The notes under the pieces: model-generated | Database searches by the model: none | What the model was told of the DNA's origin: nothing | The model's input: the letters and a program-made list of their open reading frames with translations, nothing else | Assembly (NCBI GenBank): GCA_947568605.1 | Contig: CANOPV010000022.1 | Span: forward strand, 1 to 9,751 | DNA length: 9,751 nucleotides | From: an uncultured Clostridium sp. | Lineage (GTDB): Bacteria; Bacillota; Clostridia; TANB77; CAG-508 | Reading direction: 5' to 3' | Position numbers and translations under genes: made by a program | Shown: in pieces, positions 1-6,928 of the stretch | How the letters are laid out: every line of letters begins with the position of its first letter | How positions within the stretch are numbered: position 1 is the stretch's first letter

Positions 1-61
1 GTTCTTCTTTTCTTCTTTCTTGCCATTTTTCTAATTCTTCCCAATCTTCTTTATTTCCCAT
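1..61 (-). CDS. Start of an unidentified gene, cut by the window edge
   Basis: An ATG at 61-59 opens a frame that stays open to base 1 and gives MGNKEDWEELEKWQERRKEE. The only visible part is a highly charged, probably helical N-terminus, so no function can be assigned. The start is supported by a GAGGG ribosome binding site about 7 bases upstream and by a promoter-like TATAAT at 113-108. The gene continues the minus-strand direction of all its neighbours. It contains no CGG codon in the visible part. Confidence 0.6.
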   Translation of the reverse strand, partial: MGNKEDWEELEKWQERRKEE

Positions 62-107
62 ATTTTATCCCTCTAATCTTCACTACAAATGACTACTTCT
101 TGTTTGT

Positions 108-116
108 ATTATAACA
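108..116 (-). promoter_or_regulatory. Extended -10 promoter for the left-edge gene
   Basis: The minus strand reads TGTTATAAT here, a perfect TATAAT with the TGn extension. Transcription would begin near base 101 and give a leader of about 40 bases before the ATG at 61. No good -35 box is visible at 17 bases spacing, which fits an extended -10 promoter. An imperfect palindrome covers the region just upstream. Confidence 0.45.
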
Positions 117-117
117 A

Positions 118-139
118 AGGACAGGTAATTATCTGCCCT
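118..139. promoter_or_regulatory. Imperfect 22-bp palindrome upstream of a -10 box, possible operator
   Basis: The half-sites are AGGaCAGGT and ATCTGCCCT around a central AATT; on the minus strand they read AGGGCAGAT and ACCTGTCCT. Eight of nine arm positions pair if one G-T wobble is allowed. Its place directly upstream of the extended -10 at 116-108 would suit a repressor or activator binding site. It could instead be a weak hairpin after the gene that ends at 156, but no T-run follows it on the minus strand. Confidence 0.35.
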
Positions 140-155
140 ACTTATTAATTTTATT

Positions 156-500
156 TTATTCAATAACTCCTGCTATACATTTATTAAACATATACATTTC
201 TATACTTATTATTTGCTCATTTTCTTTTGTTACATCTTTTTTTACATTTACTTTATAGCCTAATCCTTGATATATTATTGTTTTATATGTCAAATCTGTT
301 TCTTCCATTTTTATTGCAAATATTGGCTCTCTAAAGCTATGTACTCTGTTCATATCTATTGATAATATGATACAATATAAAGTTACTATAATTATTATAA
401 TAGATAACACTATTTTTAAAGTTTTTTTACAAAATTTAATTACCAAAAGCATTGCTAACAATAATATTATAAAAATTCCTATCATAAAAATTCCTATCAT
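156..500 (-). CDS. Small two-helix membrane protein, unknown function
   Basis: The 114-residue product has two very hydrophobic N-terminal segments, about residues 3-22 and 28-47, with a short KFCKKT turn between them. A polar tail of about 65 residues follows. The tail contains a GLGYKVNV strand and a YMFNKCIAG segment, a pattern I associate with small hypothetical Firmicutes membrane or lipoprotein-like proteins; I cannot name the family. The ATG at 500-498 is preceded by a perfect AGGAGG with 7 bases spacing. The first 15-base unit (codons MIGIF) is tandemly duplicated, so a second ATG at 485-483 carries its own AGGA-type site. The gene lies downstream of the terminator at 604-641 and so is probably transcribed separately or by read-through. 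Confidence 0.65.
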   Translation of the reverse strand: MIGIFMIGIFIILLLAMLLVIKFCKKTLKIVLSIIIIIVTLYCIILSIDMNRVHSFREPIFAIKMEETDLTYKTIIYQGLGYKVNVKKDVTKENEQIISIEMYMFNKCIAGVIE

Positions 501-510
501 AAAAATTCCT
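471..510 (-). repeat. 15-bp tandem repeat duplicating a start codon and ribosome binding core
   Basis: On the minus strand the unit ATGATAGGAATTTTT is present twice in tandem (500-471), preceded by a related GGAATTTTT (509-501). Each copy carries an ATG with a GGA core about 8 bases upstream, so the reading frame has two potential starts five codons apart. The unit is a multiple of three, so the frame is kept. It probably arose by replication slippage. Confidence 0.75.
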
Positions 511-569
511 CCTATTAGACAAATTACTTGTTATGATGATTATACCATAGAATAAAATAATTAACAACA

Positions 570-620
570 TCAAAAAACAAAATGGTACTAACCCATCAAA
601 AACAAAATGGTACTAACCCA
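570..620. repeat. Tandem duplication of the terminator left arm
   Basis: Two adjacent copies, 570-595 (26 bases) and 596-620 (25 bases), differ only by one A in an A-run. Each contains CAAAATGGTACTAACCCA. The second copy forms the left arm of the stem-loop at 604-641. The first is an extra arm that could pair with the same right arm in an alternative structure. Confidence 0.85.
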
Positions 621-641
621 ACTTTGAGTTAGTACCATTTT
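604..641 (-). terminator. Perfect 14-bp stem-loop terminator
   Basis: The arms AAAATGGTACTAAC (604-617) and GTTAGTACCATTTT (628-641) are exact reverse complements around a 10-base loop. On the minus strand the stem ends in TTTTGTTTTT, a good rho-independent tail, 12 bases after the stop codon of the gene ending at 654. On the plus strand it also ends in a T-run, so it could work both ways, although no plus-strand gene is seen nearby. It most likely ends the sortase-CHAP-57-residue transcript. Confidence 0.85.
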
Positions 642-653
642 TCATCTTTTCTT

Positions 654-827
654 TTATTTAGAATAAACCACTCTTTTTATTTCACTATTTATTATTATCT
701 TATTACCTATTGTAGTTCCATTGGAATCTACTATTTCTACAAAATACTCATTATTTTCTTTAATATCTAAAATCGTTGCTTTATTGTCATTCTTCAATTC
801 TACTACATCAAATCTCTTATATCTCAT
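654..827 (-). CDS. 57-residue SH3-like small protein, unknown function
   Basis: The product begins MRYKRFDVVELKNDNKAT and is predicted to be mostly short beta strands, like the small SH3-barrel proteins of unknown function (DUF4926-type or similar) found in Firmicutes mobile elements. The family match is from pattern recognition only. I chose the ATG at 827-825 over the GTG at 842 because a GGAGAGGG ribosome binding site sits just upstream of the ATG and would lie inside the longer form. It lies about 50 bases after the CHAP gene and ends just before a strong terminator, so it is probably the last gene of that transcript. No enzymatic motif or membrane segment is seen. Confidence 0.65.
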   Translation of the reverse strand: MRYKRFDVVELKNDNKATILDIKENNEYFVEIVDSNGTTIGNKIIINSEIKRVVYSK

Positions 828-877
828 TTGTTCCCTCTCCACTATTTACTTATATAACATTTTTTAAAATATTTCAA

Positions 878-2498
878 CTAATATAATGGTGTTCCATATC
901 CTAATATGACACCACTATTTATATCATAATCTTTTTGTTTACACATATCTCCGCTTGAATTACCCTCTATTGTATAAACTCTGCCATTTTGTGTCTTTTC
1001 TACAATACCAACGTGATCTGCTTGTCCATCATTGCTATCTGCCCAATCAAAAAATATGATATCTCCGTGCTTTTGGGGTATAGCCTTGTTCTTGCCATAA
1101 TCCACAAGTTTTAAACCAAGCAACTCCCTCACTTTCACAACCTGCAAATTTTGGAATAGTACCACTTTCTATATAACCACATTCGTTTGCACACCAACTG
1201 ACAAAACAAGCACACCATTCTACTCTTGAATTAAAACCATACCAAGACCAGTAAGGTTGACCTCCAACATTTCCAACTTGTGCTAAAGCAACCTTTACAA
1301 TATCACTACTTCCTGTTGATGTACCATATAAAACATAAGACCACATATAATTGTACTCATCTTTTTGTAATTCTGCTATTTGTTCTCTTTGTTTGCTATT
1401 GAAATTATACTTTTGTATCATTTCATCAACTGATTTATTTTGAATATCTATATATAAAATTTTTTTTTTAACTTTTTCTTTTTTCATATTTCCTTTATCA
1501 TCTGTTGTTTCAATTTCTTTTTCTTGTGTTTCTACTTTTGATGTTATAATATTCATCTCCCAAAATATAGTTTTCAGTTTGTTAATTTTATTATCATCAA
1601 GAGTTACAACATCTGCCCTATCATCTCCATTGCTTACTAAAACTGTATAAACACATAGAATATCTTTCCATTCTGCCCTATTAGACTTTATTTCATATTC
1701 ATCGTGTTCGTTATTCTTTTGAATATCTGTAATTTTATTTGTAAATTCAATATTTATTTCACTTATTACAGAACTCATTGTTTTATCTCCTACACCATCT
1801 TCACTTGAAAAAAATATTCCAAATATAGAACTACAAATGAGTGCTATTAAGCATATTAAAATTATTATAACAAAGGCTACCCACCCTCCTGCTATAATTG
1901 CAGAAATAAGTGCTTTAGTTCCTGCAATTATTGCTTTAATTGTTGCAATAGTTGCTTTTACTGCCAATTTTATACCTTTAGCCGTTGCTTTTGCAGTAGC
2001 TTTCGCAATTTGATATGTTTTTTTTGCACCTTTTACAGTTGCTTTCGCAGTTTTTTTGCCTGTTTTATATGCCCCTTTTATAGTTTTCCCTGTTGTTTTA
2101 TATGTTGCCTTTCCAGTTTGTTCTGCTTTTTTTATTGTTTTCTGTGATGTTTTAATATTTTGCCTTGCTGTCTTTTCAGCTTGTTTTATACTTCTATTTT
2201 GTATCTTTTGTTTTATTTTTTGACTACCATTTTTTATATTTTGTATTGTTTCTCTTGTTGCTTTTCTTCCATATCTGTCAAAATTATTTATAGCTTTATC
2301 AGTTGCAATTCTTGTTTCTTTTGAAATTCTGTTTATACTGTAATTGTTAGGGTTTGTATCTTCATTTTCATTTGTATTGTTTCTTTCTTTTATGTTTATC
2401 AAATTATCTTTTAATTTTGTTTTATAAATTGCTTTCCTGTCTATTTTCTTTATGGGTATTTCATTTTTTTCTTTTTGCTTTATTTTTATATCTGGCAC
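878..2498 (-). CDS. CD1108-type conjugation protein with CHAP cell-wall hydrolase domain; needs a +1 frameshift
   Basis: This is the membrane-anchored wall hydrolase of the conjugation machine, which would cut peptidoglycan to let the transfer channel through. Numbered from the GTG at 2498, the order is: a basic Lys/Ala/Thr-rich N-terminal region (about 1-205); one membrane helix (about 206-230); a linker domain with an Asp/Lys-rich stretch; and a C-terminal CHAP/NlpC-P60-like domain from about 400. That domain has NVGGQPYWSWYGF, the likely catalytic Cys431 in WCACFVSWC, and His495 in DHVGIVEK. The start at GTG 2498 is preferred because AGGAGG (2512-2507) lies 8 bases upstream. The frame breaks at CGG 1067-1065: the zero frame gives only RRYHIF and stops. 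Skipping one C gives KAGDIIFFDW and the rest of the domain, for 539 residues in total. The break lies between the catalytic Cys and His. The CD1108 family assignment is from memory of the family, and I am confident in it. Confidence 0.9.
1065..1067 (-). other. Putative +1 frameshift site, GCA CGG A (CHAP hydrolase)
   Basis: Zero-frame reading is AAA GCA CGG AGA and stops six codons later at 1049-1047. Skipping the C at 1067 gives AAA GCA GGA GAT, which restores the conserved Gly-Asp-Ile-Ile-Phe-Phe-Asp-Trp of the CHAP domain. This is the only in-frame CGG in the gene. Confidence 0.85.
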
Positions 2499-2506
2499 AT
2501 ATAACA

Positions 2507-2512
2507 CCTCCT
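2507..2512 (-). promoter_or_regulatory. AGGAGG site that decides the CHAP gene start and overlaps the sortase stop
   Basis: The minus strand reads TAGGAGGTG: the sortase stop TAG shares bases with the ribosome binding site of the next gene. The GTG at 2507-2505 overlaps the site and cannot use it. The GTG at 2498-2496 is 8 bases downstream and is the likely start. The arrangement suggests translational coupling. Confidence 0.7.
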
Positions 2513-3236
2513 ACATACTTTTTCTTGCAACAACTACTAATCTTCCATTTTGATTTGAATATTCACAAGTTGATAATGTTATAAGTTTATCTCCATATAC
2601 TGCTATTTCTTCTGTATCATAAAAAGAAAGCTCTTTACACTTATCTACAAATGTATTGAACTCTCTTTCATTTTCTGCATCATAAAATTTGTAATATTGA
2701 AAACCTGTATATGCAACTGTTTTAAATACTGCAATTATTTTATATTCTGCTTTTTTCTTCATTGTATAAAATTTTATGTTTTTGTGGTTATTGTAATATT
2801 CTTTTGATTTATAATTTTCTAACTCTCCAAACATTTTATTTCCGTTTATGTGATGACCATATATTATTAAGTTATCACTATTTTCTATATTGCAATTTTC
2901 TGCTATATATGGTGTCCCTAAAATTGAATATTGCTTGTAAAAATTTCTTCTTAAATAATAATTTGGTCTTTCTTTTGTTTGCATTATTGGATAATCTATA
3001 TTAGTATTTTCTATTTTTATCCAACCTACAATATCATTGTTAATTTTATATAGTTCTTTCATATTTACTACATCTTCTTTTGTATCTTCTGCATTTTCTT
3101 TTGCAACATCTATTATTTCTTCAAATATTTCTTCTTGTTCATATTCTTCTTTTTTATCTTTAAAAATAAAAAAAATACTAATAAGCATTATGCCTATTAG
3201 TAATAACACAAATAATATTTTTATAATTTTCTTCAA
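2511..3236 (-). CDS. Class B sortase
   Basis: The protein is a membrane-anchored cysteine transpeptidase that would attach sorting-signal proteins to the cell wall. Its 241 residues begin with a signal-anchor helix (about 5-25) and an acidic linker. The sortase domain follows, with NIDYPIMQ, GTPYIAENC, His128 in IIYGHHING, Cys224 in LITLSTCEY and Arg232 in GRLVVVAR. These are the His-Cys-Arg catalytic residues of the family, and the inserted region between the His and Cys motifs fits class B. The start is TTG at 3236 with a GGAAG site about 9 bases upstream. The gene follows a strong promoter and hairpin leader and is directly coupled to the CHAP gene. Sortases are common in elements of this type, where substrates are element-encoded surface adhesins; no LPxTG-type substrate is visible in this window. 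Confidence 0.93.
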   Translation of the reverse strand: MKKIIKILFVLLLIGIMLISIFFIFKDKKEEYEQEEIFEEIIDVAKENAEDTKEDVVNMKELYKINNDIVGWIKIENTNIDYPIMQTKERPNYYLRRNFYKQYSILGTPYIAENCNIENSDNLIIYGHHINGNKMFGELENYKSKEYYNNHKNIKFYTMKKKAEYKIIAVFKTVAYTGFQYYKFYDAENEREFNTFVDKCKELSFYDTEEIAVYGDKLITLSTCEYSNQNGRLVVVARKSM

Positions 3237-3283
3237 ACTTTATCACTTCCAATCACTAAAATGTTTTTTGTTTTATAAACGAC

Positions 3284-3315
3284 TAATGGCTAGTGATTTC
3301 TCACTAGCCATTAAA
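3284..3315. repeat. Perfect 12-bp inverted repeat in the sortase leader
   Basis: AATGGCTAGTGA and TCACTAGCCATT are exact reverse complements separated by a 4-base TTTC loop. It lies between the promoter at 3409-3381 and the sortase start, so it would fold in the leader RNA. On the minus strand it is followed by AGTCG and not by a T-run, so it is not a standard terminator; an attenuator or protein-binding hairpin is possible. Boundaries are approximate within one or two bases. Confidence 0.7.
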
Positions 3316-3354
3316 CATAGCAATTACTGAAACTTTCGTTTCAAACATAGCAAT
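3313..3354. repeat. Direct repeat AAACATAGCAAT flanking a small hairpin
   Basis: The 12-base sequence AAACATAGCAAT occurs twice, about 27 bases apart. Between the copies lies a 6-bp stem TGAAAC-TTTC-GTTTCA with the same TTTC loop as the larger hairpin next to it. Together with that hairpin it makes a compact structured leader of about 70 bases. Two regulator binding boxes or a leader RNA element are both possible. Confidence 0.65.
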
Positions 3355-3380
3355 CTTTATTGATTACTTTTTATAATACT

Positions 3381-3409
3381 ATGATACTATATTTTACTTC
3401 AAAAGTCAA
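3381..3409 (-). promoter_or_regulatory. Promoter for the sortase-CHAP transcript
   Basis: On the minus strand TTGACT (3409-3404) and TATCAT (3386-3381) are separated by exactly 17 bases, each differing from the vegetative sigma consensus at one position. Transcription would start near 3374 and give a leader of about 135 bases that contains two hairpins before the sortase TTG. It starts right after the PemK/MazF gene stop at 3420. Confidence 0.65.
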
Positions 3410-3419
3410 TTATTTATAC

Positions 3420-4145
3420 CTAAAATTCTTCACTAATTTTTTTAGATATTTCATTCATATATTCTCCGTCTATTCTTCCTATTGTCCCAGAAAAATTCAA
3501 CCTTAATAAACTAACTTTTCTTATTCTTGTTATATTTGCCCATCTCATCATCTTTTTAAATCCACTTATATCATTTAATTGTACAATTTCCGTAATCTTA
3601 TTTTTTCTTGCTTCGCATTCTTTTTCTGATATTTTACCATCTGCAAGTATTTTTTCTAATTTTTCATATTCTATTGGTTTTTTTGATGATACAGGTAGCA
3701 CAAATAAATCTTTATCAAAATTCTTCAATATAACTGCTGGATGCATTCCTCCAAATTCATTTCCTATATTAAAGCCAAAATCTATCCAAACTACATTGCC
3801 TCTTTTTAGCACAGCTTTTTTTGTAATTAACATTGTATCTTCATAAGAAATATTAGTATTATTAAAAACATAATAATTTTTTTGACGAATATAGTTATTA
3901 TCAATTATCTGTTTTAAATTTTTATTTGCCTTTTTATAGCTAAATTCATCTATCTTGTACTTTGGCAATGTATATTTTACTATATTTTTATAAATATAAT
4001 TATCATCTTTTTCATTTTCTATTTTATCTGTTTTTGACTCTATCCACGAAAAATATAACTTACCTCGTTTTAAATCGTTCTCTGAAGTTAATAATTTTTT
4101 AAATTGTCTTAATTTCTTTAGACAACTTACATATACTTTTTTCAA
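3420..4145 (-). CDS. PemK/MazF-family protein with N-terminal extension
   Basis: The C-terminal half (from about residue 112) matches the MazF/PemK fold of toxin endoribonucleases. It contains KRGNVVWIDFG at 114-124, FGGMHPAVIL at 131-140 and LPVSSKK at 150-156, where the Arg after KR and the Ser pair correspond to the usual active-site region. The first 110 residues are lysine-rich and predicted helical and I do not recognise them. At 241 residues it is about twice the length of a plain MazF. The start is TTG at 4145, with AAGGAG about 10 bases upstream. It has its own extended -10 promoter and lies between the VirB4 and sortase genes. No antitoxin gene precedes it, so it may be an RNA-binding or RNase protein without a classical partner, or the N-terminal part may control it. 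It uses CGT for Arg and has no in-frame CGG. Confidence 0.75.
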   Translation of the reverse strand: MKKVYVSCLKKLRQFKKLLTSENDLKRGKLYFSWIESKTDKIENEKDDNYIYKNIVKYTLPKYKIDEFSYKKANKNLKQIIDNNYIRQKNYYVFNNTNISYEDTMLITKKAVLKRGNVVWIDFGFNIGNEFGGMHPAVILKNFDKDLFVLPVSSKKPIEYEKLEKILADGKISEKECEARKNKITEIVQLNDISGFKKMMRWANITRIRKVSLLRLNFSGTIGRIDGEYMNEISKKISEEF

Positions 4146-4178
4146 TTATATAGTTCTCCTTTTTTTTCTTTTTCTACA

Positions 4179-4187
4179 ATTATACCA
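4179..4187 (-). promoter_or_regulatory. Extended -10 promoter for the PemK/MazF gene
   Basis: The minus strand reads TGGTATAAT, a perfect extended -10 element, about 33 bases before the TTG start. Transcription would start near 4172, and the leader would be about 26 bases with the AAGGAG site inside it. No convincing -35 box is present. Confidence 0.5.
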
Positions 4188-4223
4188 CATATTTTGATAA
4201 ATTCCATATATAAATAATATTTT

Positions 4224-6570
4224 TTATAAAACTTCTTTCGGCTTCGTTGTCATTAGTTTATATAGTTCTGTGTTTTTTGGAAATTTATTTTCAAATGGCA
4301 CTATTGAATTTCTTACTTTTATTAGTCCCGCTCCTATTCCAGAGTTTGTAATAAAATTCAATTCTGTATCTGGTATATGCAATAATTCGGCTAGTTTATC
4401 TCTATCTGATGTTGATTGATTTAACATTATTATAAGTTCACTATTAGATAGCATCAATTTTGCTTTTTTATTTTCTATTATTTCCTCTATATTTTGCGTA
4501 ATTCCAGTTGCACACCCTCCGTATTTTCTTATTCTTTTCCATAGTTTACTCATAAATAATGAAGTATATTGATGTTGGAATAACAAGTATATTTCATCTA
4601 TGAAAATATATGTTGTTTTTCCTGCTTTCCTATTTTTTGAAATTCTATTGATGATATTGTCTAATATAACAAGCATTCCTACTGGCATTAGTTGCTCTCC
4701 CAAATCAATTATATCATAGCAAATTAGTCTATTGTTTACTTGCACATTAGTTGGTTTTGCAAAAGTGTTCAAACTTCCCTTTGTAAATAATTCTATTGAT
4801 AATGCTATATCTTTTGCTTGTCTTTCATCTTGTTTTAATAACACTTGTCTAAAATCTTCAAGTGTTGGTGCTACTCCTTGATAATTTCTATCTTTATAAT
4901 CTGCATATACTTCTTTTACACACCTATCTATCAATGTTTTATGACCACTTATTTCTGTATCATTTCCCATTATTTGCTCACATAAAGATAATACAAACTC
5001 TGCCTTGTCTTTTGTTGGGTCTTTTCCCTCGCCATAGTTTTGATTTATGTCTAAAGCATTTATATGATTATTGCTATTTGCTGATATTTTAATTACCTCT
5101 CCACCTAAATTTTGAATAAGTGATTTGTATTCCGCTTCTGGATCAATAATAATTATATCTGCATCTTTATCTTTTAATGCTATTTCTGTTATTTCTTGTT
5201 TAGCAGTAAAACTTTTTCCACTACCGACTTACACCCAAAATAAAAGAGTTACCATTTAGCAACTCGTGTCTATTTATTAGTATCATATTTTTTGAAATAA
5301 CATTTTTTCCATAGTAAATTCCGTGTGTATCTTGTACCTCTTGTACTTTCATTGGCATAAATACAGATAAACTCTCGGTTGTTAATGTTCTTGTTACTTC
5401 TATCTTTTTTACACCATAAGGCATTACTGTATTTAGTCCATCTAATTGTTGGTACTTTAATTCTCCTAACTGACATAGATGTTTTCCTGCTATGCTCTTT
5501 AATGTTTCTGTGTCATTGTCAAGTTCTTCTTTTGTATCTGCAGTATGCACAATAGTTATTGTTGCTAGAAACATTTTCTGGTCGCGTGTTACTAGGTCAT
5601 CCAAAAACTCTTTGCTTTCTTCTCTTTGTTTTTGTAACTCGTATGGTATTTCTGCTGAAAAGTTATTGTTTTCATTTTGACTTTTTTGCCACCTTGCAAT
5701 ATTAGTTTCTACACCCATTCTTTTATTCTCTGCCATTTTTATTGCTTCTTCCATTGGAACTGGTTTCATATCTATACTTAACATCATATTTTTATTTAAT
5801 TCTGTTAGTTCTGATATAATATCATCTCTAATAAAGTTTGCAAACTCTTTTATAAATAATACTCTACCATATCTATTACCCATTTTGAAATAATCTGTTT
5901 TAAATTCAAAAGTGTCTGGACAAATATAATCTTTAAAACTATGTCCTTTTTGCATTGTTGCTTTCATATCAAAACTATACAAATCTTCTTCGCCACTTCT
6001 AAAGAAATCATAAAATATTCTTAATCTTTCCTTTATATCTAATTCTGTTAGTTTTGAATCAAGTTTTGCAAACGAATTTCCTAGTTCTGTTTCTGTCCTA
6101 TTAAAATAATTATTTGCATCTTCAAGGTGTTTCTTATCAATAGTAATAGTTAAAAACTTATCTTGTATAATACCTTGTGCTTCTGTTGAGTTATGCAATA
6201 ACATATCATTGATTTCTTTTCTATATTTTGTTAGTTTATCATTTCCTACTGGTATTTTTACTTTATTTTCAAAGTCAATTTTATTCAATTTTCTATTGAT
6301 TATTGTTATTTTGGGAAAACACGCATAATCAAGTAAATTTAATATGCTTCCATATCCTAAAAACATTCTTTCTTGTTCTTCTCGCCCTGCTACCATATAG
6401 TTTATATCTTTAAATCTAAATGTTTTTGAATATTTATTCCACCCAACTTGAAATGTTCCATCTTCGTATATTTTCTTTATTGGTATTGCTTGTTGCACAC
6501 TTCTTGGTACTTTGTTGCTTTCCTTTTCTTTTTTTATTTTTAGCATTTCTAATATTTTTTGTAGTTTCAC
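4224..6570 (-). CDS. virB4: VirB4-type conjugal transfer ATPase, CD1110-like; needs a +1 frameshift in the P-loop
   Basis: This is the cytoplasmic motor ATPase of the type IV secretion channel. The N-terminal VirB4 domain opens with PRSVQQAIPIKKIYEDGTFQVG, typical of the CD1110 group. The Walker A motif GVSGSGKS is at about 446-453, Walker B IFIDEIY at about 658-659 (Asp-Glu), and an ITQNIEE segment follows. In the standard reading it ends at a TAG right after ...ILGVSR. Skipping the C at 5226 in AGT CGG TAG turns this into AGT GGT AGT GGA AAA AGT and restores the P-loop and 333 further residues, giving 781 in all, a normal family length. The break therefore lies inside the ATP-binding motif. 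The start is GTG at 6570 with AGGAGG 9 bases upstream, inside the end of the PrgI frame (137-base overlap). Confidence 0.93.
5224..5226 (-). other. Putative +1 frameshift site, AGT CGG T (VirB4 Walker A)
   Basis: Zero-frame reading is GTA AGT CGG TAG, an immediate stop. Skipping the C at 5226 gives GTA AGT GGT AGT GGA AAA AGT, the Walker A glycine, lysine and serine. This is the only in-frame CGG in the gene; CGA and CGC occur elsewhere in it as Arg. Confidence 0.9.
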
Positions 6571-6925
6571 TTTTCATTTCCTCCTTTTCAATTCTCTTAT
6601 ACTCTGGTTTTAAAAGTTCATAATACATATTTTCTGGTTTGAATAATAATACTTTTGGCATTAAAATTTCTGATTTTATAAAGGCTATTATAAATTTTTC
6701 TGCTGTCATTCCATTGTATTTAACAAATCCTAATACAGCAAATGGAACAGCACCTAATATACATACCCACGATAGAGTTTCTAACCCCATATAGTTTCTT
6801 AACAAGAAATACAATAATACTGCTACTCCACAAGCAAGTAGAGAAAATATAAATTGCCTCATAGATAGTCCAAAAAATATTGATTCTTTATATTCTCTTA
6901 TCTCTTTGTTTATTTTTATTTCCAT
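6434..6925 (-). CDS. PrgI-family conjugation membrane protein
   Basis: This is a small inner-membrane component of Firmicutes type IV secretion systems, encoded just before VirB4 as is usual (VirB3-like position). The N-terminus MEIKINKEIREYKESIFFGL and the NGMTAEKF segment after two membrane helices (about 25-42 and 51-69) are characteristic of the family. A short conserved region LLFKPENMYYELLKP follows. The family core ends near residue 118. The remaining 45 residues are Lys/Asn-rich and lie entirely within the VirB4 coding sequence in another frame, so the tail is probably unconserved. The ATG at 6925 is 3 bases after the stop of the preceding gene, with a GGGGG/AGGG site upstream. Confidence 0.88.
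   Translation of the reverse strand: MEIKINKEIREYKESIFFGLSMRQFIFSLLACGVAVLLYFLLRNYMGLETLSWVCILGAVPFAVLGFVKYNGMTAEKFIIAFIKSEILMPKVLLFKPENMYYELLKPEYKRIEKEEMKSETTKNIRNAKNKKRKGKQQSTKKCATSNTNKENIRRWNISSWVE
6580..6585 (-). promoter_or_regulatory. AGGAGG site for VirB4 inside the PrgI gene
   Basis: AGGAGG lies 9 bases before the GTG at 6570 and inside the PrgI reading frame (codons ...EKEEMK). It supports the GTG as the VirB4 start and the overlap of the two genes. An ATG at 6575 is in the PrgI frame and is not the VirB4 start. Confidence 0.7.
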
Positions 6926-6928
6926 TTG

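Noticed and set aside
367..555. Plus-strand open frames such as 367-555, 2354-2584, 2762-3004, 3037-3330, 4862-5092 and 6420-6623
   Set aside because: They are antisense shadows of, or overlap, clear minus-strand genes, with low-complexity Leu/Ile/Phe/Ser-rich translations and no ribosome binding sites.
3284..3315. The 12-bp hairpin as a rho-independent terminator of the PemK/MazF gene
   Set aside because: It lacks a T-run on the minus strand and lies about 105 bases after the stop, downstream of a good promoter.
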